In this document: positions 8,908-16,148 of the stretch, in pieces | Layout: each line of letters starts with the position of its first letter | Position numbering within the stretch: position 1 is the first letter of the stretch | Source: Zhenhengia yiwuensis | GTDB taxonomy: Bacteria > Bacillota > Clostridia > Lachnospirales > Cellulosilyticaceae | DNA length: 64,000 bases | Direction of reading: 5' to 3' | Assembly: GCF_014384995.1 (NCBI RefSeq) | Contig: NZ_JACRSY010000016.1 | Coordinates: 1-64,000 of the forward strand | Position numbers and translations under genes: made by a program | The notes under the pieces: generated by a model | The model's input: the letters and a program-made list of their open reading frames with translations, nothing else | Database searches by the model: none | Told to the model about the DNA's origin: nothing

Positions 8908-9798
8908 ATGGAATCTCCACTAAAAGCAATAGGGTTTACCCAAGTAAATGAAAAAGAAATGATGGAAGACATTTTAGAGGAAATTTTAAGTAATCCTACA
9001 AAACAAGAAGCTATTCAGCTTAGCGCTAAACAGATATTAGCAGAGTACATGAAAGAGATAGCAGAAAATACATATGTTATGGCACGTGTTTGCGTTAACA
9101 AATCTTCGAAGGAACCTAAGATTCAAGTGTTTAGCTGTGATGCTTATGTTGAAGCGAATACTGCTCTTGATGTAGAGGATGTAGAGGTAGAGGGATTTGA
9201 TGATGGAGACGGCGGAGACCAAAGCTATTATGTAGTTTGTGAAGAGCGAGAGACAGCTATGCAGATTGTTTTCTGGCTTCAAAATGTAGTGGAATATTTA
9301 GAGGCACGCAAGAAAAACTTAACATGTTCACAGGTTAATATAGTAGGGATTGCTTCAGAAGGTACAATTGTATTGCCGATAGAAAAAGATGAAGAAGAAG
9401 AGCAGATTGAAAAGGAAGAACGTGAGAAACTGCGCCTTATTCTTCAACAGATGAAAAATGGTGATGAAGAAGCTAAGGAAATGCTTGAAAAAGAAGAGAA
9501 GGAGTTAGATGACCAGCTTAAAGAACGTTTAAGAGAAGAAGACTTTTTAAGTGTAATGAGCGGTTATTTTATTCCAGAGACAATAGATGAAGCAACTTAT
9601 GCAGTGCTTGGTGAAATCTTAGAGATTAAAGAACGTATAAATAGTCAAACAGATGAGAAGATGTATATCTTTTCACTAGATGTAAATGATCTTAACTTGG
9701 AAGTTGTTATCAGCCAGAGGGAACTTATAGGTATGCCAAGTGTAGGTATGCGCTTTATGGGTACTTGCTGGATACAAGGCAAAGTGATTATGAGTTAA
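8908..9798 (+). CDS. DUF3881 family protein
   Basis: Cytoplasmic, acidic protein of 296 residues that matches my memory of the Lachnospiraceae-centred DUF3881 family: N-terminal LKAIGFTQV, a central highly charged E/K-rich helical stretch (~155-215) and a C-terminal beta-rich part with IGMPSVGMRFMGTCWIQG. Its function is unknown. AGAGGAGG six bases before ATG 8908 decides the start; an in-frame ATG at 8890 would place the ribosome site inside the gene. Confidence 0.75.
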   Translation: MESPLKAIGFTQVNEKEMMEDILEEILSNPTKQEAIQLSAKQILAEYMKEIAENTYVMARVCVNKSSKEPKIQVFSCDAYVEANTALDVEDVEVEGFDDGDGGDQSYYVVCEERETAMQIVFWLQNVVEYLEARKKNLTCSQVNIVGIASEGTIVLPIEKDEEEEQIEKEEREKLRLILQQMKNGDEEAKEMLEKEEKELDDQLKERLREEDFLSVMSGYFIPETIDEATYAVLGEILEIKERINSQTDEKMYIFSLDVNDLNLEVVISQRELIGMPSVGMRFMGTCWIQGKVIMS

Positions 9799-9804
9799 GA
9801 ATAG

Positions 9805-9829
9805 GAGCTGCCTTTTGGCAGCTTTTTTA
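9805..9829 (+). terminator. Intrinsic terminator after DUF3881 gene
   Basis: AGCTGCC TTTT GGCAGCT followed by T6. Confidence 0.88.
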
Positions 9830-9866
9830 TATGAAATATAATTACACTTAAGTTTAATTAACCTAC

Positions 9867-9895
9867 TTGACGAATGAGAAGTAAAGGCGTAATAT
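9867..9895 (+). promoter_or_regulatory. Promoter of tRNA-Arg
   Basis: TTGACG, a 17-base spacer and TAATAT, ending 14 bases before the tRNA 5' end. Confidence 0.7.
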
Positions 9896-9909
9896 AAAAG
9901 AGATTATAC

Positions 9910-9983
9910 GTTTCCGTAGCTCAGTAGGATAGAGCGACCGCCTCCTAAGCGGTAGGCCGCTGGTTCGATTCCAGTCGGGAACG
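9910..9983 (+). tRNA. tRNA-Arg (anticodon CCT)
   Basis: A 74-base cloverleaf. The acceptor stem is GTTTCCG/CGGGAAC with one U-G pair, and the D stem is GCTC/GAGC. The anticodon stem ACCGC/GCGGT holds the loop CTCCTAA, giving anticodon CCT, which reads AGG. The T arm is GCTGG TTCGATT CCAGT. The discriminator base is G and CCA is not encoded. It is a single gene with its own promoter and a strong terminator. Confidence 0.95.
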
Positions 9984-9997
9984 TTCTATATCATAAG

Positions 9998-10045
9998 AAA
10001 AACTGGATGATAACTGGCTAAAGCTGGTTATCATCCAGTTTTTTT
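9998..10045 (+). terminator. Terminator of tRNA-Arg
   Basis: AACTGGATGATAAC...GTTATCATCCAGTT, a 14-base-pair stem followed by T7, 15 bases after the tRNA. Confidence 0.9.
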
Positions 10046-10160
10046 CTATATGGATAAAGATATAAGAGATTTTCTTTAATATCACAAGGTGGTTAAAAAA
10101 TTTAGATGGTGAATAAAATTATGAAAATCATCCCATACTCCTTAACAAGAGGTGAGAAAA

Positions 10161-10739
10161 ATGGATAAATTTATAAGAGTTATTTTATTTACTATAGCAT
10201 TAGGCATGTATTTTTTATTTATATTAAAATCTGATAATATTGTTATAGCAGTGACTAAAATTATGATAGTAGCTTTATTGTTATTAGGTATGGAAGCTAT
10301 TAGAAGAGATAGAGAAAAAGTGTTTTTAATCCATTCTGATATAACTAGGCTAAAGAATATGAAGAACAGTGAGTTTATGGAGTATGTGGCACAGCTTTAT
10401 AAGAAATTAGGTTACTATATAGACCCTATTAAGAAGGACAAGGATTTAGGGTGTGATTTAATTGTAAGGAAAAATCGTGATGTCATCTGCATTAAGTGCA
10501 TAAGTGAAGAAGCAGAGGTTAATTTAGAGCCACTCCAGGCAGCCTATGGTAGTAAGAATTTATATAGGGCCAACAAGAGTTTGGTGATTACGCCGAATGG
10601 CTACACAGACAAGGCCAAGCAGTTTGCTAGGGCCAATCATATGATATTAGTAGACCAAATGGAACTGATTAAATTAATTACCAAAGCTATAGGAAATAAA
10701 GACAGTGAAATGTCTGCACCCAATACGCAGGAAGCGTAA
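10161..10739 (+). CDS. Membrane-anchored Mrr-like (restriction endonuclease fold) protein with altered active site
   Basis: Protein of 192 residues with two N-terminal hydrophobic helices (~5-25 and 27-43), then a domain (~65-175) resembling the Mrr_cat PD-(D/E)xK fold. The region YVAQLYKKLGYYID starts it, GCDLIV (~97-102) carries the expected aspartate, and SLVITPNGYTDKAKQFA is typical. The usual Q-x-K catalytic pair reads K-C-I in CIKCIS (~110), so cleavage activity is doubtful. It may bind DNA or be an inactive relative. ATG 10161 is chosen because the GAGGTG ribosome site lies six bases upstream. It stands alone beside a tRNA gene. Confidence 0.65.
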   Translation: MDKFIRVILFTIALGMYFLFILKSDNIVIAVTKIMIVALLLLGMEAIRRDREKVFLIHSDITRLKNMKNSEFMEYVAQLYKKLGYYIDPIKKDKDLGCDLIVRKNRDVICIKCISEEAEVNLEPLQAAYGSKNLYRANKSLVITPNGYTDKAKQFARANHMILVDQMELIKLITKAIGNKDSEMSAPNTQEA

Positions 10740-10813
10740 TTAGAATGTAATACTAAATAGATCAAATTTGTGTTAGTATAATCTTATACTTATGTTTAAA
10801 AGGGGGATTTAGT

Positions 10814-11206
10814 ATGGAACTAGAAACAAGCAAGGAACAAGCATATGATATGCAACTTTCTGCAAAGAAGCCTAAAATCAAAATAGGTACTATGGTTATA
10901 GGTATTATGCTTATTGCTATTCCTATTTTAATTACCTTATTTATGACTATGCCAGAACTTTGGCAAGGTATAATGAGTGCAAAAGGTGAGATTATAAAAG
11001 GAGCGGTAATTGGTTTAAGTACTTTACCTGTGCTTTTATTTGTTGTTATTAAAGGTGGAAATGCCTGGTATAGAAAATGGTGGGCATGGGTTGCTTGCGG
11101 TATTACTGTAATAGCAGTTGTAGCCATTAGCTTATTAGGAACTACGAGCATGGCACCTACTAATGATATGGGTAGGATGGAAATGCAGATGGGTGAAGGA
11201 ATGTAA
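10814..11206 (+). CDS. Membrane protein with methionine-rich tail, unknown
   Basis: A 130-residue protein with three hydrophobic segments (~25-45, 60-80, 90-108) and a short tail ending GRMEMQMGEGM, rich in methionine. I recognise no family. Methionine clusters can bind copper(I), but here that is speculation. AAAGGGGGAT gives a good ribosome site. It ends at a hairpin shared with the convergent inhibitor gene. Confidence 0.5.
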   Translation: MELETSKEQAYDMQLSAKKPKIKIGTMVIGIMLIAIPILITLFMTMPELWQGIMSAKGEIIKGAVIGLSTLPVLLFVVIKGGNAWYRKWWAWVACGITVIAVVAISLLGTTSMAPTNDMGRMEMQMGEGM

Positions 11207-11228
11207 AAGGTCAGCATCAGGAATAAAA

Positions 11229-11272
11229 AAGAGGTGGGACAAAACAACATTGGTTTTGTCCCACCTCTTTTT
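11229..11272. terminator. Bidirectional terminator between convergent genes
   Basis: AAGAGGTGGGACAAAAC pairs with GTTTTGTCCCACCTCTT around a 7-base loop, with A and T runs on both sides. It serves the methionine-tail gene on plus and the chagasin gene on minus. Confidence 0.9.
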
Positions 11273-11278
11273 ATATAT

Positions 11279-12073
11279 TTAATTTTGAAGGGCTGTGGTA
11301 GGTTTTGCTTTAAGCTTGAAAGTCTTGGTGTCAATGACAGAATCAGGGGTTGATGGACGAAGTTTTTTAAATTCCATAGTATAGGTACCATCTTTTGTAG
11401 CTTTAATAACCCAAGAGTGTTCACCAGGAGAGTCGGCAACTTCAGGCTTATTAGGTACAAAGTGATCACTAATAACTTGGAGGCCTTCAGGAAAGGTAAC
11501 TTGCCATACATATCCTGTAGAAGGATTTTCGTCCAAACGTATAATAAGTTGTTGGCCTGTATAGTAAGTATTGGAACCTTCAAAGAGAGGAAGGATGGTT
11601 TGTTGAACGGTTTTTTCTGTTTCTTCTTGTTTAGGTGTTTCGGTTTTGTTAGGAGGTATTGTAGGTTCTTCTGTAGGTATCAGGATAAATTCATTATCCT
11701 GTAAAGAGACATGTAGGTTAAAGGCTTTACTCCAAAATTCAGCAGGTGCATAAAGGACATTATCGATGAGTTTTGGTGCCTTTGAAAGAGTTACTGGAAC
11801 TTGATTAACAAGGATTTCAGTATTATTAACAGAAAGAGAAACAGTTAAATCGGCACTTTGTAAAACTGTAGATTTAGTAGCCGGGTCCCAAGAGAGTTTA
11901 TGACCTAATAAATCGTTAAGTATTCTAACAGGGAAGAAAGTGTTATCCTCATATGTAGCAGCAGGTACTACCTGTGTGTTGTTTATATTAGTAGGGAGTT
12001 CAGAGGCATATATCAGACTGTTACAACTTATAAGAGTAAGTAATATAGGAAATATAAACTTAGACCTTTTCAT
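11279..12073 (-). CDS. Secreted chagasin-family cysteine protease inhibitor with N-terminal stalk domain
   Basis: Exported protein of 264 residues. It has a signal peptide (1-~24), a domain with FFPVRILNDLLG and SWDPATKSTVL typical of copper-amine-oxidase-N-like stalk domains (~40-130), and a P/E/T-rich linker. A C-terminal chagasin/ICP domain (~165-255) follows. NPSTGYVW (183-190) is the hallmark loop by which chagasin family members block papain-like proteases. ATG 12073 is preceded by AAGGAG at eight bases; the GTG three codons earlier overlaps that site. It may protect the cell from its own or competitors' cysteine proteases. A shorter, signal-less relative lies at 15335-15625. Confidence 0.85.
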   Translation of the reverse strand: MKRSKFIFPILLTLISCNSLIYASELPTNINNTQVVPAATYEDNTFFPVRILNDLLGHKLSWDPATKSTVLQSADLTVSLSVNNTEILVNQVPVTLSKAPKLIDNVLYAPAEFWSKAFNLHVSLQDNEFILIPTEEPTIPPNKTETPKQEETEKTVQQTILPLFEGSNTYYTGQQLIIRLDENPSTGYVWQVTFPEGLQVISDHFVPNKPEVADSPGEHSWVIKATKDGTYTMEFKKLRPSTPDSVIDTKTFKLKAKPTTALQN

Positions 12074-12159
12074 AAAATACACTCCTTAAAATAATGATAT
12101 TTAATTTAAGTATATCATTTTAAGGAGTGTAGAGGTACAAATTTTGCATTAAGTTGTGA

Positions 12160-13587
12160 TTAATTATTTCTTACATGCTGTTTACTTTTTACTTTAGTTC
12201 GGAACAAAAGTGTCCTAAGGGCTGTCCAGTTAAATGGAATAAGGGGATAGAGATAGGATTCACCGCTGAAGGATTTAGTACGTGCAATGAAAATAATGTC
12301 TATAATAAGGGCAATGACAAAGCCCCATATATTGAATAATCCTGCTCCTAGTAGAAGTAACATACGCATAAATTTGATCGCATATGAAAGTTCAATACTG
12401 GGCTGAGTAAAGCTAGAAAGTGCAACAATAGCCATGTAAAAGATGGTATGTGGAATAAGCCATCCGGTTTTGACTGCATATTCACCTAGAATAAGCCCAC
12501 CAATGACAGATAGAGATGTGCCAAGAGAGCTTGGAGTATTTAAGGAAGCAATCTTCAGGCCATCTACAGCAATTTCAAGTGCCAAAAACTGAATGAAGAG
12601 GGCAACATTTAATGGTTCATCAGGCAATAAAAAGCTCAAAGATGAGGGAAGATACTGATCATTTTTAACAATAAGGACATATACAGGGGTTAAAAAGAGA
12701 TTAAAGATCAGTATGGCATAGCGTATAAAACGTAAATAATTCCCTGTCAGTACGGGTACATAATAGTCATCTACATCCTGAGTAAAGTCAAAAATACCTG
12801 TTGGAACAATAATAGCAGTAGGAGAGTTATCAACTAAGATAACTATTTTACCTTCGGATACTTGTGCTGCAGCTACATCAGGGCGTTCTGTATAGCGTGC
12901 TTTAGGAAAAGGATTAATCCAGGAATCTGAATGCACAGCTTCAACTAAAGTTTGGTCGCCCATAGTAAGGGAGTTAATTTGTAAGTCATTAAGAAGCTGT
13001 TTTACCTTTTTTAATGCTTTTTTATTCACCTTATTACTAATATAGCCAATAGCGACATCAGTATGAGACAAAGAACCAATTTGCATCATCTCAAATATAA
13101 GATGTGGGTCACGCACACGTCGTCTGATAAGTGCTGTATTAAAGACAATAGTTTCCACGAAGCCATCACGAGCACCACGAATAGTCTTTTCTTTTTCTGG
13201 TTCGCTAATACCACGGGTAGGATAGGTGCGAAGGTCTATAACTGCCGCAGAGGGGGATCCATCAAAAAAGAGGATGGTCTGACCAGCTAGAAGAGCTGTA
13301 ACCAGTTTATCTAAATCCGTTTCTGTAGAGACCTCTATAGAACTGATAGCATATTCAATAAGCTCTTCGGCAGTATGGATTTGATCTAGAGTTTCTTTAG
13401 GGAGAGTAAATATATCTCTACGGACATACTCAAGATTAGTATCTTTTGCAAAACCATCTAAGAAATAAAGGTGAAAATTACGTCCGTGGATTTTAAGTGT
13501 TTTTTCAAGGAGATCAAAGCTTTTACCTATAGGTAGAATAGCTTTTAGAGCATGTATGTTATCTTGTAGATTAGATGTAAGCTTCAT
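12160..13587 (-). CDS. GerA-family spore germination protein (SpoVAF/GerKA-like)
   Basis: Inner-spore-membrane protein of 475 residues. A soluble N-terminal part (~1-280) carries the motif RGARDGFVETIVFNTALIRR, and four to five transmembrane helices follow (~285-440). GerA A-subunits sense germinants in the spore membrane. The RDGF and RRRVRDP wording is closer to SpoVAF, which in Bacillus sits with SpoVA proteins, than to classic GerAA. No B or C subunits are adjacent, which also fits SpoVAF. ATG 13587 follows AGGTGA at five bases; a GTG three codons upstream is possible. It shows that the organism forms endospores. Confidence 0.85.
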   Translation of the reverse strand: MKLTSNLQDNIHALKAILPIGKSFDLLEKTLKIHGRNFHLYFLDGFAKDTNLEYVRRDIFTLPKETLDQIHTAEELIEYAISSIEVSTETDLDKLVTALLAGQTILFFDGSPSAAVIDLRTYPTRGISEPEKEKTIRGARDGFVETIVFNTALIRRRVRDPHLIFEMMQIGSLSHTDVAIGYISNKVNKKALKKVKQLLNDLQINSLTMGDQTLVEAVHSDSWINPFPKARYTERPDVAAAQVSEGKIVILVDNSPTAIIVPTGIFDFTQDVDDYYVPVLTGNYLRFIRYAILIFNLFLTPVYVLIVKNDQYLPSSLSFLLPDEPLNVALFIQFLALEIAVDGLKIASLNTPSSLGTSLSVIGGLILGEYAVKTGWLIPHTIFYMAIVALSSFTQPSIELSYAIKFMRMLLLLGAGLFNIWGFVIALIIDIIFIARTKSFSGESYLYPLIPFNWTALRTLLFRTKVKSKQHVRNN

Positions 13588-13934
13588 GTTAATCACCTGT
13601 TTCTGGAAATATTGTACTTAGTGTGTGCAGGTCTATACAAAATATACATTTTTAAATAGAATAGAGGGGTGATTGAAATAGTTGACCTAGTAGTCAGTAG
13701 GGGATACCTAGGGCTTACCTATACCTTTTCTACTGGTTCCACCGGGAAACTTTAGATGAGTGTCAGTATGTATGGGTTTGTATTAGAACTTTGTTTTATT
13801 GTCTACTTTAATTGGGAAATTTCCAGTTCCTTTAATGGGATATGGAAATTCTCTTATATTAGATTATTTGATATTTATAACTTAGTATACAAAGGTAAAG
13901 GTTGGTTCATAGATTTAAGAAAGGCGGCATAAGT
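13588..13934. other. Gene-free stretch between gerA-like gene and tadA
   Basis: About 350 bases of divergent intergenic DNA. A short complementary pair CAGTAG/CTACTG (near 13693 and 13732) and an AATTTCC/GGAAATT pair (near 13818-13850) are visible. There is no coherent gene, repeat array or known RNA. It presumably holds the promoters of both flanking genes. Confidence 0.4.
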
Positions 13935-14411
13935 GTGGAAGAGGAACTTTTATTACAAGAACATAAGAAATATATGGAGATGGCTTTAGAAGAGGCAAGA
14001 AAGGCTTATGAGCTGGATGAGACGCCAATAGGAGCTATTATTGTGCATAATGGAGAAGTTATTGCAAAGGCATGTAATAGGAGAAACACGGATAAGAACA
14101 GCTTGGCTCATGCGGAAGTTATGGCAATTGATGAGGCTTGCAAGTATATAGGAGATTGGAGATTAGAGGAGTGTACAATTTATATTACCCTTGAGCCTTG
14201 TCCAATGTGCGCAGGAGCTATTGTACAGGCCAGAATTCCAAAGGTAGTATATGGTGCAAGTAGTCCTAAGGCTGGTTTTGGTGGCTCAGTTATTAATATT
14301 TTAGAGATGGGTTCTCTTAATCATAGATGCGATGTTATAAGAGGTATATGTGAAGAAGAAAGTGCGGTACTTCTTAAAGATTATTTTAAGAAAATGCGAC
14401 AAAAAAAGTAA
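13935..14411 (+). CDS. tadA: tRNA(adenine34) deaminase
   Basis: Zinc enzyme that converts the wobble adenosine of tRNA-Arg(ACG) to inosine. About 158 residues, the normal size. The cytidine/deoxycytidylate deaminase signature is complete: HAE (~59-61, zinc ligand and proton-shuttle glutamate) and PCPMC (87-91). I take GTG 13935 because AAGGCGG lies a few bases upstream; the frame is open to a TTG at 13902. It is followed by a small gene, the SRP RNA and then dnaX, the same order as in Bacillus subtilis. Confidence 0.92.
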   Translation: MEEELLLQEHKKYMEMALEEARKAYELDETPIGAIIVHNGEVIAKACNRRNTDKNSLAHAEVMAIDEACKYIGDWRLEECTIYITLEPCPMCAGAIVQARIPKVVYGASSPKAGFGGSVINILEMGSLNHRCDVIRGICEEESAVLLKDYFKKMRQKK

Positions 14412-14440
14412 TTGGAGAGTAGTCTGAACAATGGTATAAT
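14412..14440 (+). promoter_or_regulatory. Promoter for the 14481 gene
   Basis: TTGGAG, a 17-base spacer and TATAAT right after tadA, 40 bases before the next start codon. Confidence 0.7.
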
Positions 14441-14480
14441 GTAGGAAATGGTTTTAATAAAAGAAATGGGGGAATTATAA

Positions 14481-14918
14481 ATGAACGTAACAGCAAAACA
14501 TAAAAAAGCTAGAATTTTTAGAGACTTTCTTATTGAAACAAACGGTATCAACATGTTTAAGGAAGAAGAAAAAGAAAATGCAATTCTTTTTAGAAGTTTA
14601 TACCCTGTTAGAGAAGATGATAAAAAGCAATTTATGCTCATTATAGATGATACAGTTTATGTAACAATGCAAGCACTTATTGTACCAGAAGTGCCAGAAG
14701 AAAAAAGAGATGAAATGCTTAAATTAATTAATACAATTCATCTTGAGTACCCAACTGTAAAATATGTCCTTACACCAACTGGACAAGTTATGACTTCTAT
14801 GGTGTTCCATGCTCATGAGAAGAACTTTGATCCAGCTTCTACACTTAGATGTATCTTAGAATTATTTAAAGTGATTACAAACAATCATTATGATCGTTTC
14901 TTAAAAGTTATTGGTTAA
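14481..14918 (+). CDS. YbjN-like small cytoplasmic protein, function unknown
   Basis: Soluble 145-residue alpha/beta protein without signal or membrane segments. The alternating strand pattern (LFRSLYPV, FMLIIDDTVYVTMQALIV, TVKYVLTPTGQVMTSMVF) resembles the YbjN / type III chaperone-like fold, but no motif settles it. GGGGGAATTAT precedes the ATG. It has its own promoter, and the SRP RNA promoter begins only eight bases after its stop. Confidence 0.5.
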   Translation: MNVTAKHKKARIFRDFLIETNGINMFKEEEKENAILFRSLYPVREDDKKQFMLIIDDTVYVTMQALIVPEVPEEKRDEMLKLINTIHLEYPTVKYVLTPTGQVMTSMVFHAHEKNFDPASTLRCILELFKVITNNHYDRFLKVIG

Positions 14919-14925
14919 GCGGGCA

Positions 14926-14954
14926 TTGACAGAGTGAACTAAAGTGGTTATACT
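14926..14954 (+). promoter_or_regulatory. Promoter of SRP RNA
   Basis: Consensus TTGACA, a 17-base spacer and TATACT. A short TGACAT/ATGTCA hairpin (14962-14979) follows, before the mature RNA. Confidence 0.9.
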
Positions 14955-14987
14955 AATAACGTGACATTTTCATATGTCAACCAATTT

Positions 14988-15252
14988 CCGTGCTAGCCGG
15001 GGAGGTAGCGGCGCCCTGTACCTGCAACCCGCTGTAGCAGGGGTGATGCTCTAGCCGAGGCAGTATTCTGTAGGGTCTGCCCCTAGCAAGTGATGTTGAT
15101 GATTAGGTCTTACGCAATAGGCACTCGTGAACCGTGTCAGGTCCGGAAGGAAGCAGCACTAAGCGAGCCCGCTCTATGTGCCGTGAGAGTGCCTAGTCGG
15201 AGTTAACTACTAGGGTAACGCTTATGGGCTGCTGTCGAAGCTGAGTGCACGG
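14988..15252 (+). ncRNA. ffs: Signal recognition particle RNA, large Firmicute type
   Basis: About 265 bases, closed by CCGTGC (14988-14993) pairing with GCACGG (15247-15252). The universally conserved Ffh-binding tip is present as GTCAGGTCCGGAAGGAAGCA (around 15137-15156). The 5' part, with GCCGGGGAGGTAGCGGCG and CCCGC, forms the Alu domain that is present in Bacillus and Clostridium but missing in the short E. coli 4.5S form. It pairs with Ffh to bring membrane proteins to the translocon. It sits between tadA and dnaX as in Bacillus. Confidence 0.96.
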
Positions 15253-15283
15253 ATTTAATAAAGTATATAAACATAATGAGATA

Positions 15284-15317
15284 GGCCCCTGATAGATTTT
15301 TTAATCTTTCAGGGGCC
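15284..15317. terminator. Hairpin between SRP RNA and convergent gene
   Basis: GGCCCCTGA and AGATT pair with AATCT and TCAGGGGCC. The T run after it is weak (ATTTGTTT), but its position between convergent transcripts suggests a shared terminator. Confidence 0.65.
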
Positions 15318-15334
15318 ATTTGTTTAAAATTTGA

Positions 15335-15625
15335 CTACTTGTCAACAATAACAGTAAAAGTCTTGGTTGAGATAATACGTCTGCCACAGCAACGTTTACG
15401 AAGTTTACAGGTAATGACATATTCTCCTGGAGTAGATGGAGTAAGAAGCCATACACGTAAACGAGTAGAAGCATAAGGTGTACAGCTGTTTTTAAGGGTT
15501 TTAAAAGAAGGTGGAAGATCTAATTTCCATTCTGCATTAAGATTAGGAGATTCTTCTAGAGCAAGCTCAAGTACATCGGTTATTTTAGCGAAAGTTTTGC
15601 TGGAGGAAGAGAGCACTTTATTCAT
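15335..15625 (-). CDS. Small chagasin-like protein without the inhibitor loop
   Basis: A 96-residue protein without a signal peptide. Read against the secreted chagasin at 11279-12073 it aligns by eye along its length: ESPNLNAEWKLDLPPSFKTL against ENPSTGYVWQVTFPEGLQVI, then the tail PGEYVITCKLRK...STKTFTV against DGTYTMEFKKLR...DTKTFKL. The NPSTGY inhibitor motif is replaced by SPNLNAE, and a CC pair appears. It therefore probably has the fold but not the classic protease-blocking loop. The start has AAAGGAT upstream. No known name. Confidence 0.5.
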   Translation of the reverse strand: MNKVLSSSSKTFAKITDVLELALEESPNLNAEWKLDLPPSFKTLKNSCTPYASTRLRVWLLTPSTPGEYVITCKLRKRCCGRRIISTKTFTVIVDK

Positions 15626-15731
15626 TTATAACAGATCCTTTCATGTAAAAGAGAGCTTAAAAACTTTATATAGTAGTATATACAAGCAGTGAATAATTGG
15701 ACACAGAATCATAATAGAAAGAGGAGACAAA

Positions 15732-16085
15732 ATGAAAACTTTATTTATACAATATCCAAAATGTACAACATGTAAGAAAGCGCTTAATTATATTAAAGAA
15801 AAAGGTGTAGAGTTTGAGGATAGACATATTGTAGAAAATGCACCTACGCAAGAAGAACTTAAAATGTGGATTGAGAAAAGTGGATTAGAATTTAAAAAAT
15901 TCTTTAATACATCAGGTAAACTCTACAAAGAAATGGAACTTAAAGATAAAGTAAAAAATATGACTTTAGAAGAAGCTACAGCATTACTTGCTACAAATGG
16001 TATGCTTGTTAAAAGACCACTTCTTATTACAGATGATGCTGTAGTAGTTGGTTTTAAAGCTGAGGCTTATGATGAAGTGCTGTAA
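15732..16085 (+). CDS. ArsC/Spx family thioredoxin-fold protein
   Basis: A 117-residue member of the ArsC-like family. CTTCKKALNY (~11-20) has the CxxC at the start of the first helix, seen in Spx and YffB-type proteins, and a TSGKLYKE-like segment and KRPLLI with its cis-proline follow. Some members reduce arsenate with glutathione or thioredoxin; Spx and MgsR bind RNA polymerase. Without an arsenic operon nearby, a reductase or regulatory role in thiol stress is more likely, but sequence alone does not decide. GAGGAGAC precedes the start. Confidence 0.8.
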   Translation: MKTLFIQYPKCTTCKKALNYIKEKGVEFEDRHIVENAPTQEELKMWIEKSGLEFKKFFNTSGKLYKEMELKDKVKNMTLEEATALLATNGMLVKRPLLITDDAVVVGFKAEAYDEVL

Positions 16086-16102
16086 GAAAGCTTGTTTTGT
16101 GG

Positions 16103-16108
16103 TATAAT
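16103..16108 (+). promoter_or_regulatory. -10 element upstream of dnaX
   Basis: A good TATAAT 35 bases before dnaX. The matching -35 region (TGTAAG) is poor and overlaps the end of the previous gene. Confidence 0.45.
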
Positions 16109-16148
16109 ATAAGGAGAAATCATACCAAGAATGAGAAAGGAATGAGCC

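Noticed and set aside
10762..11583. Long minus-strand open frame (273 codons)
   Set aside because: It runs antisense through the methionine-tail gene, through the terminator hairpin and into the chagasin gene in another frame. It has no ribosome site or domain.
13680..13760. T-box-like sequence (TGGTTCCACCGGG) upstream of tadA
   Set aside because: It resembles the T-box antiterminator core only loosely. No specifier loop, stem I or terminator is visible, and tadA is not a usual T-box target.
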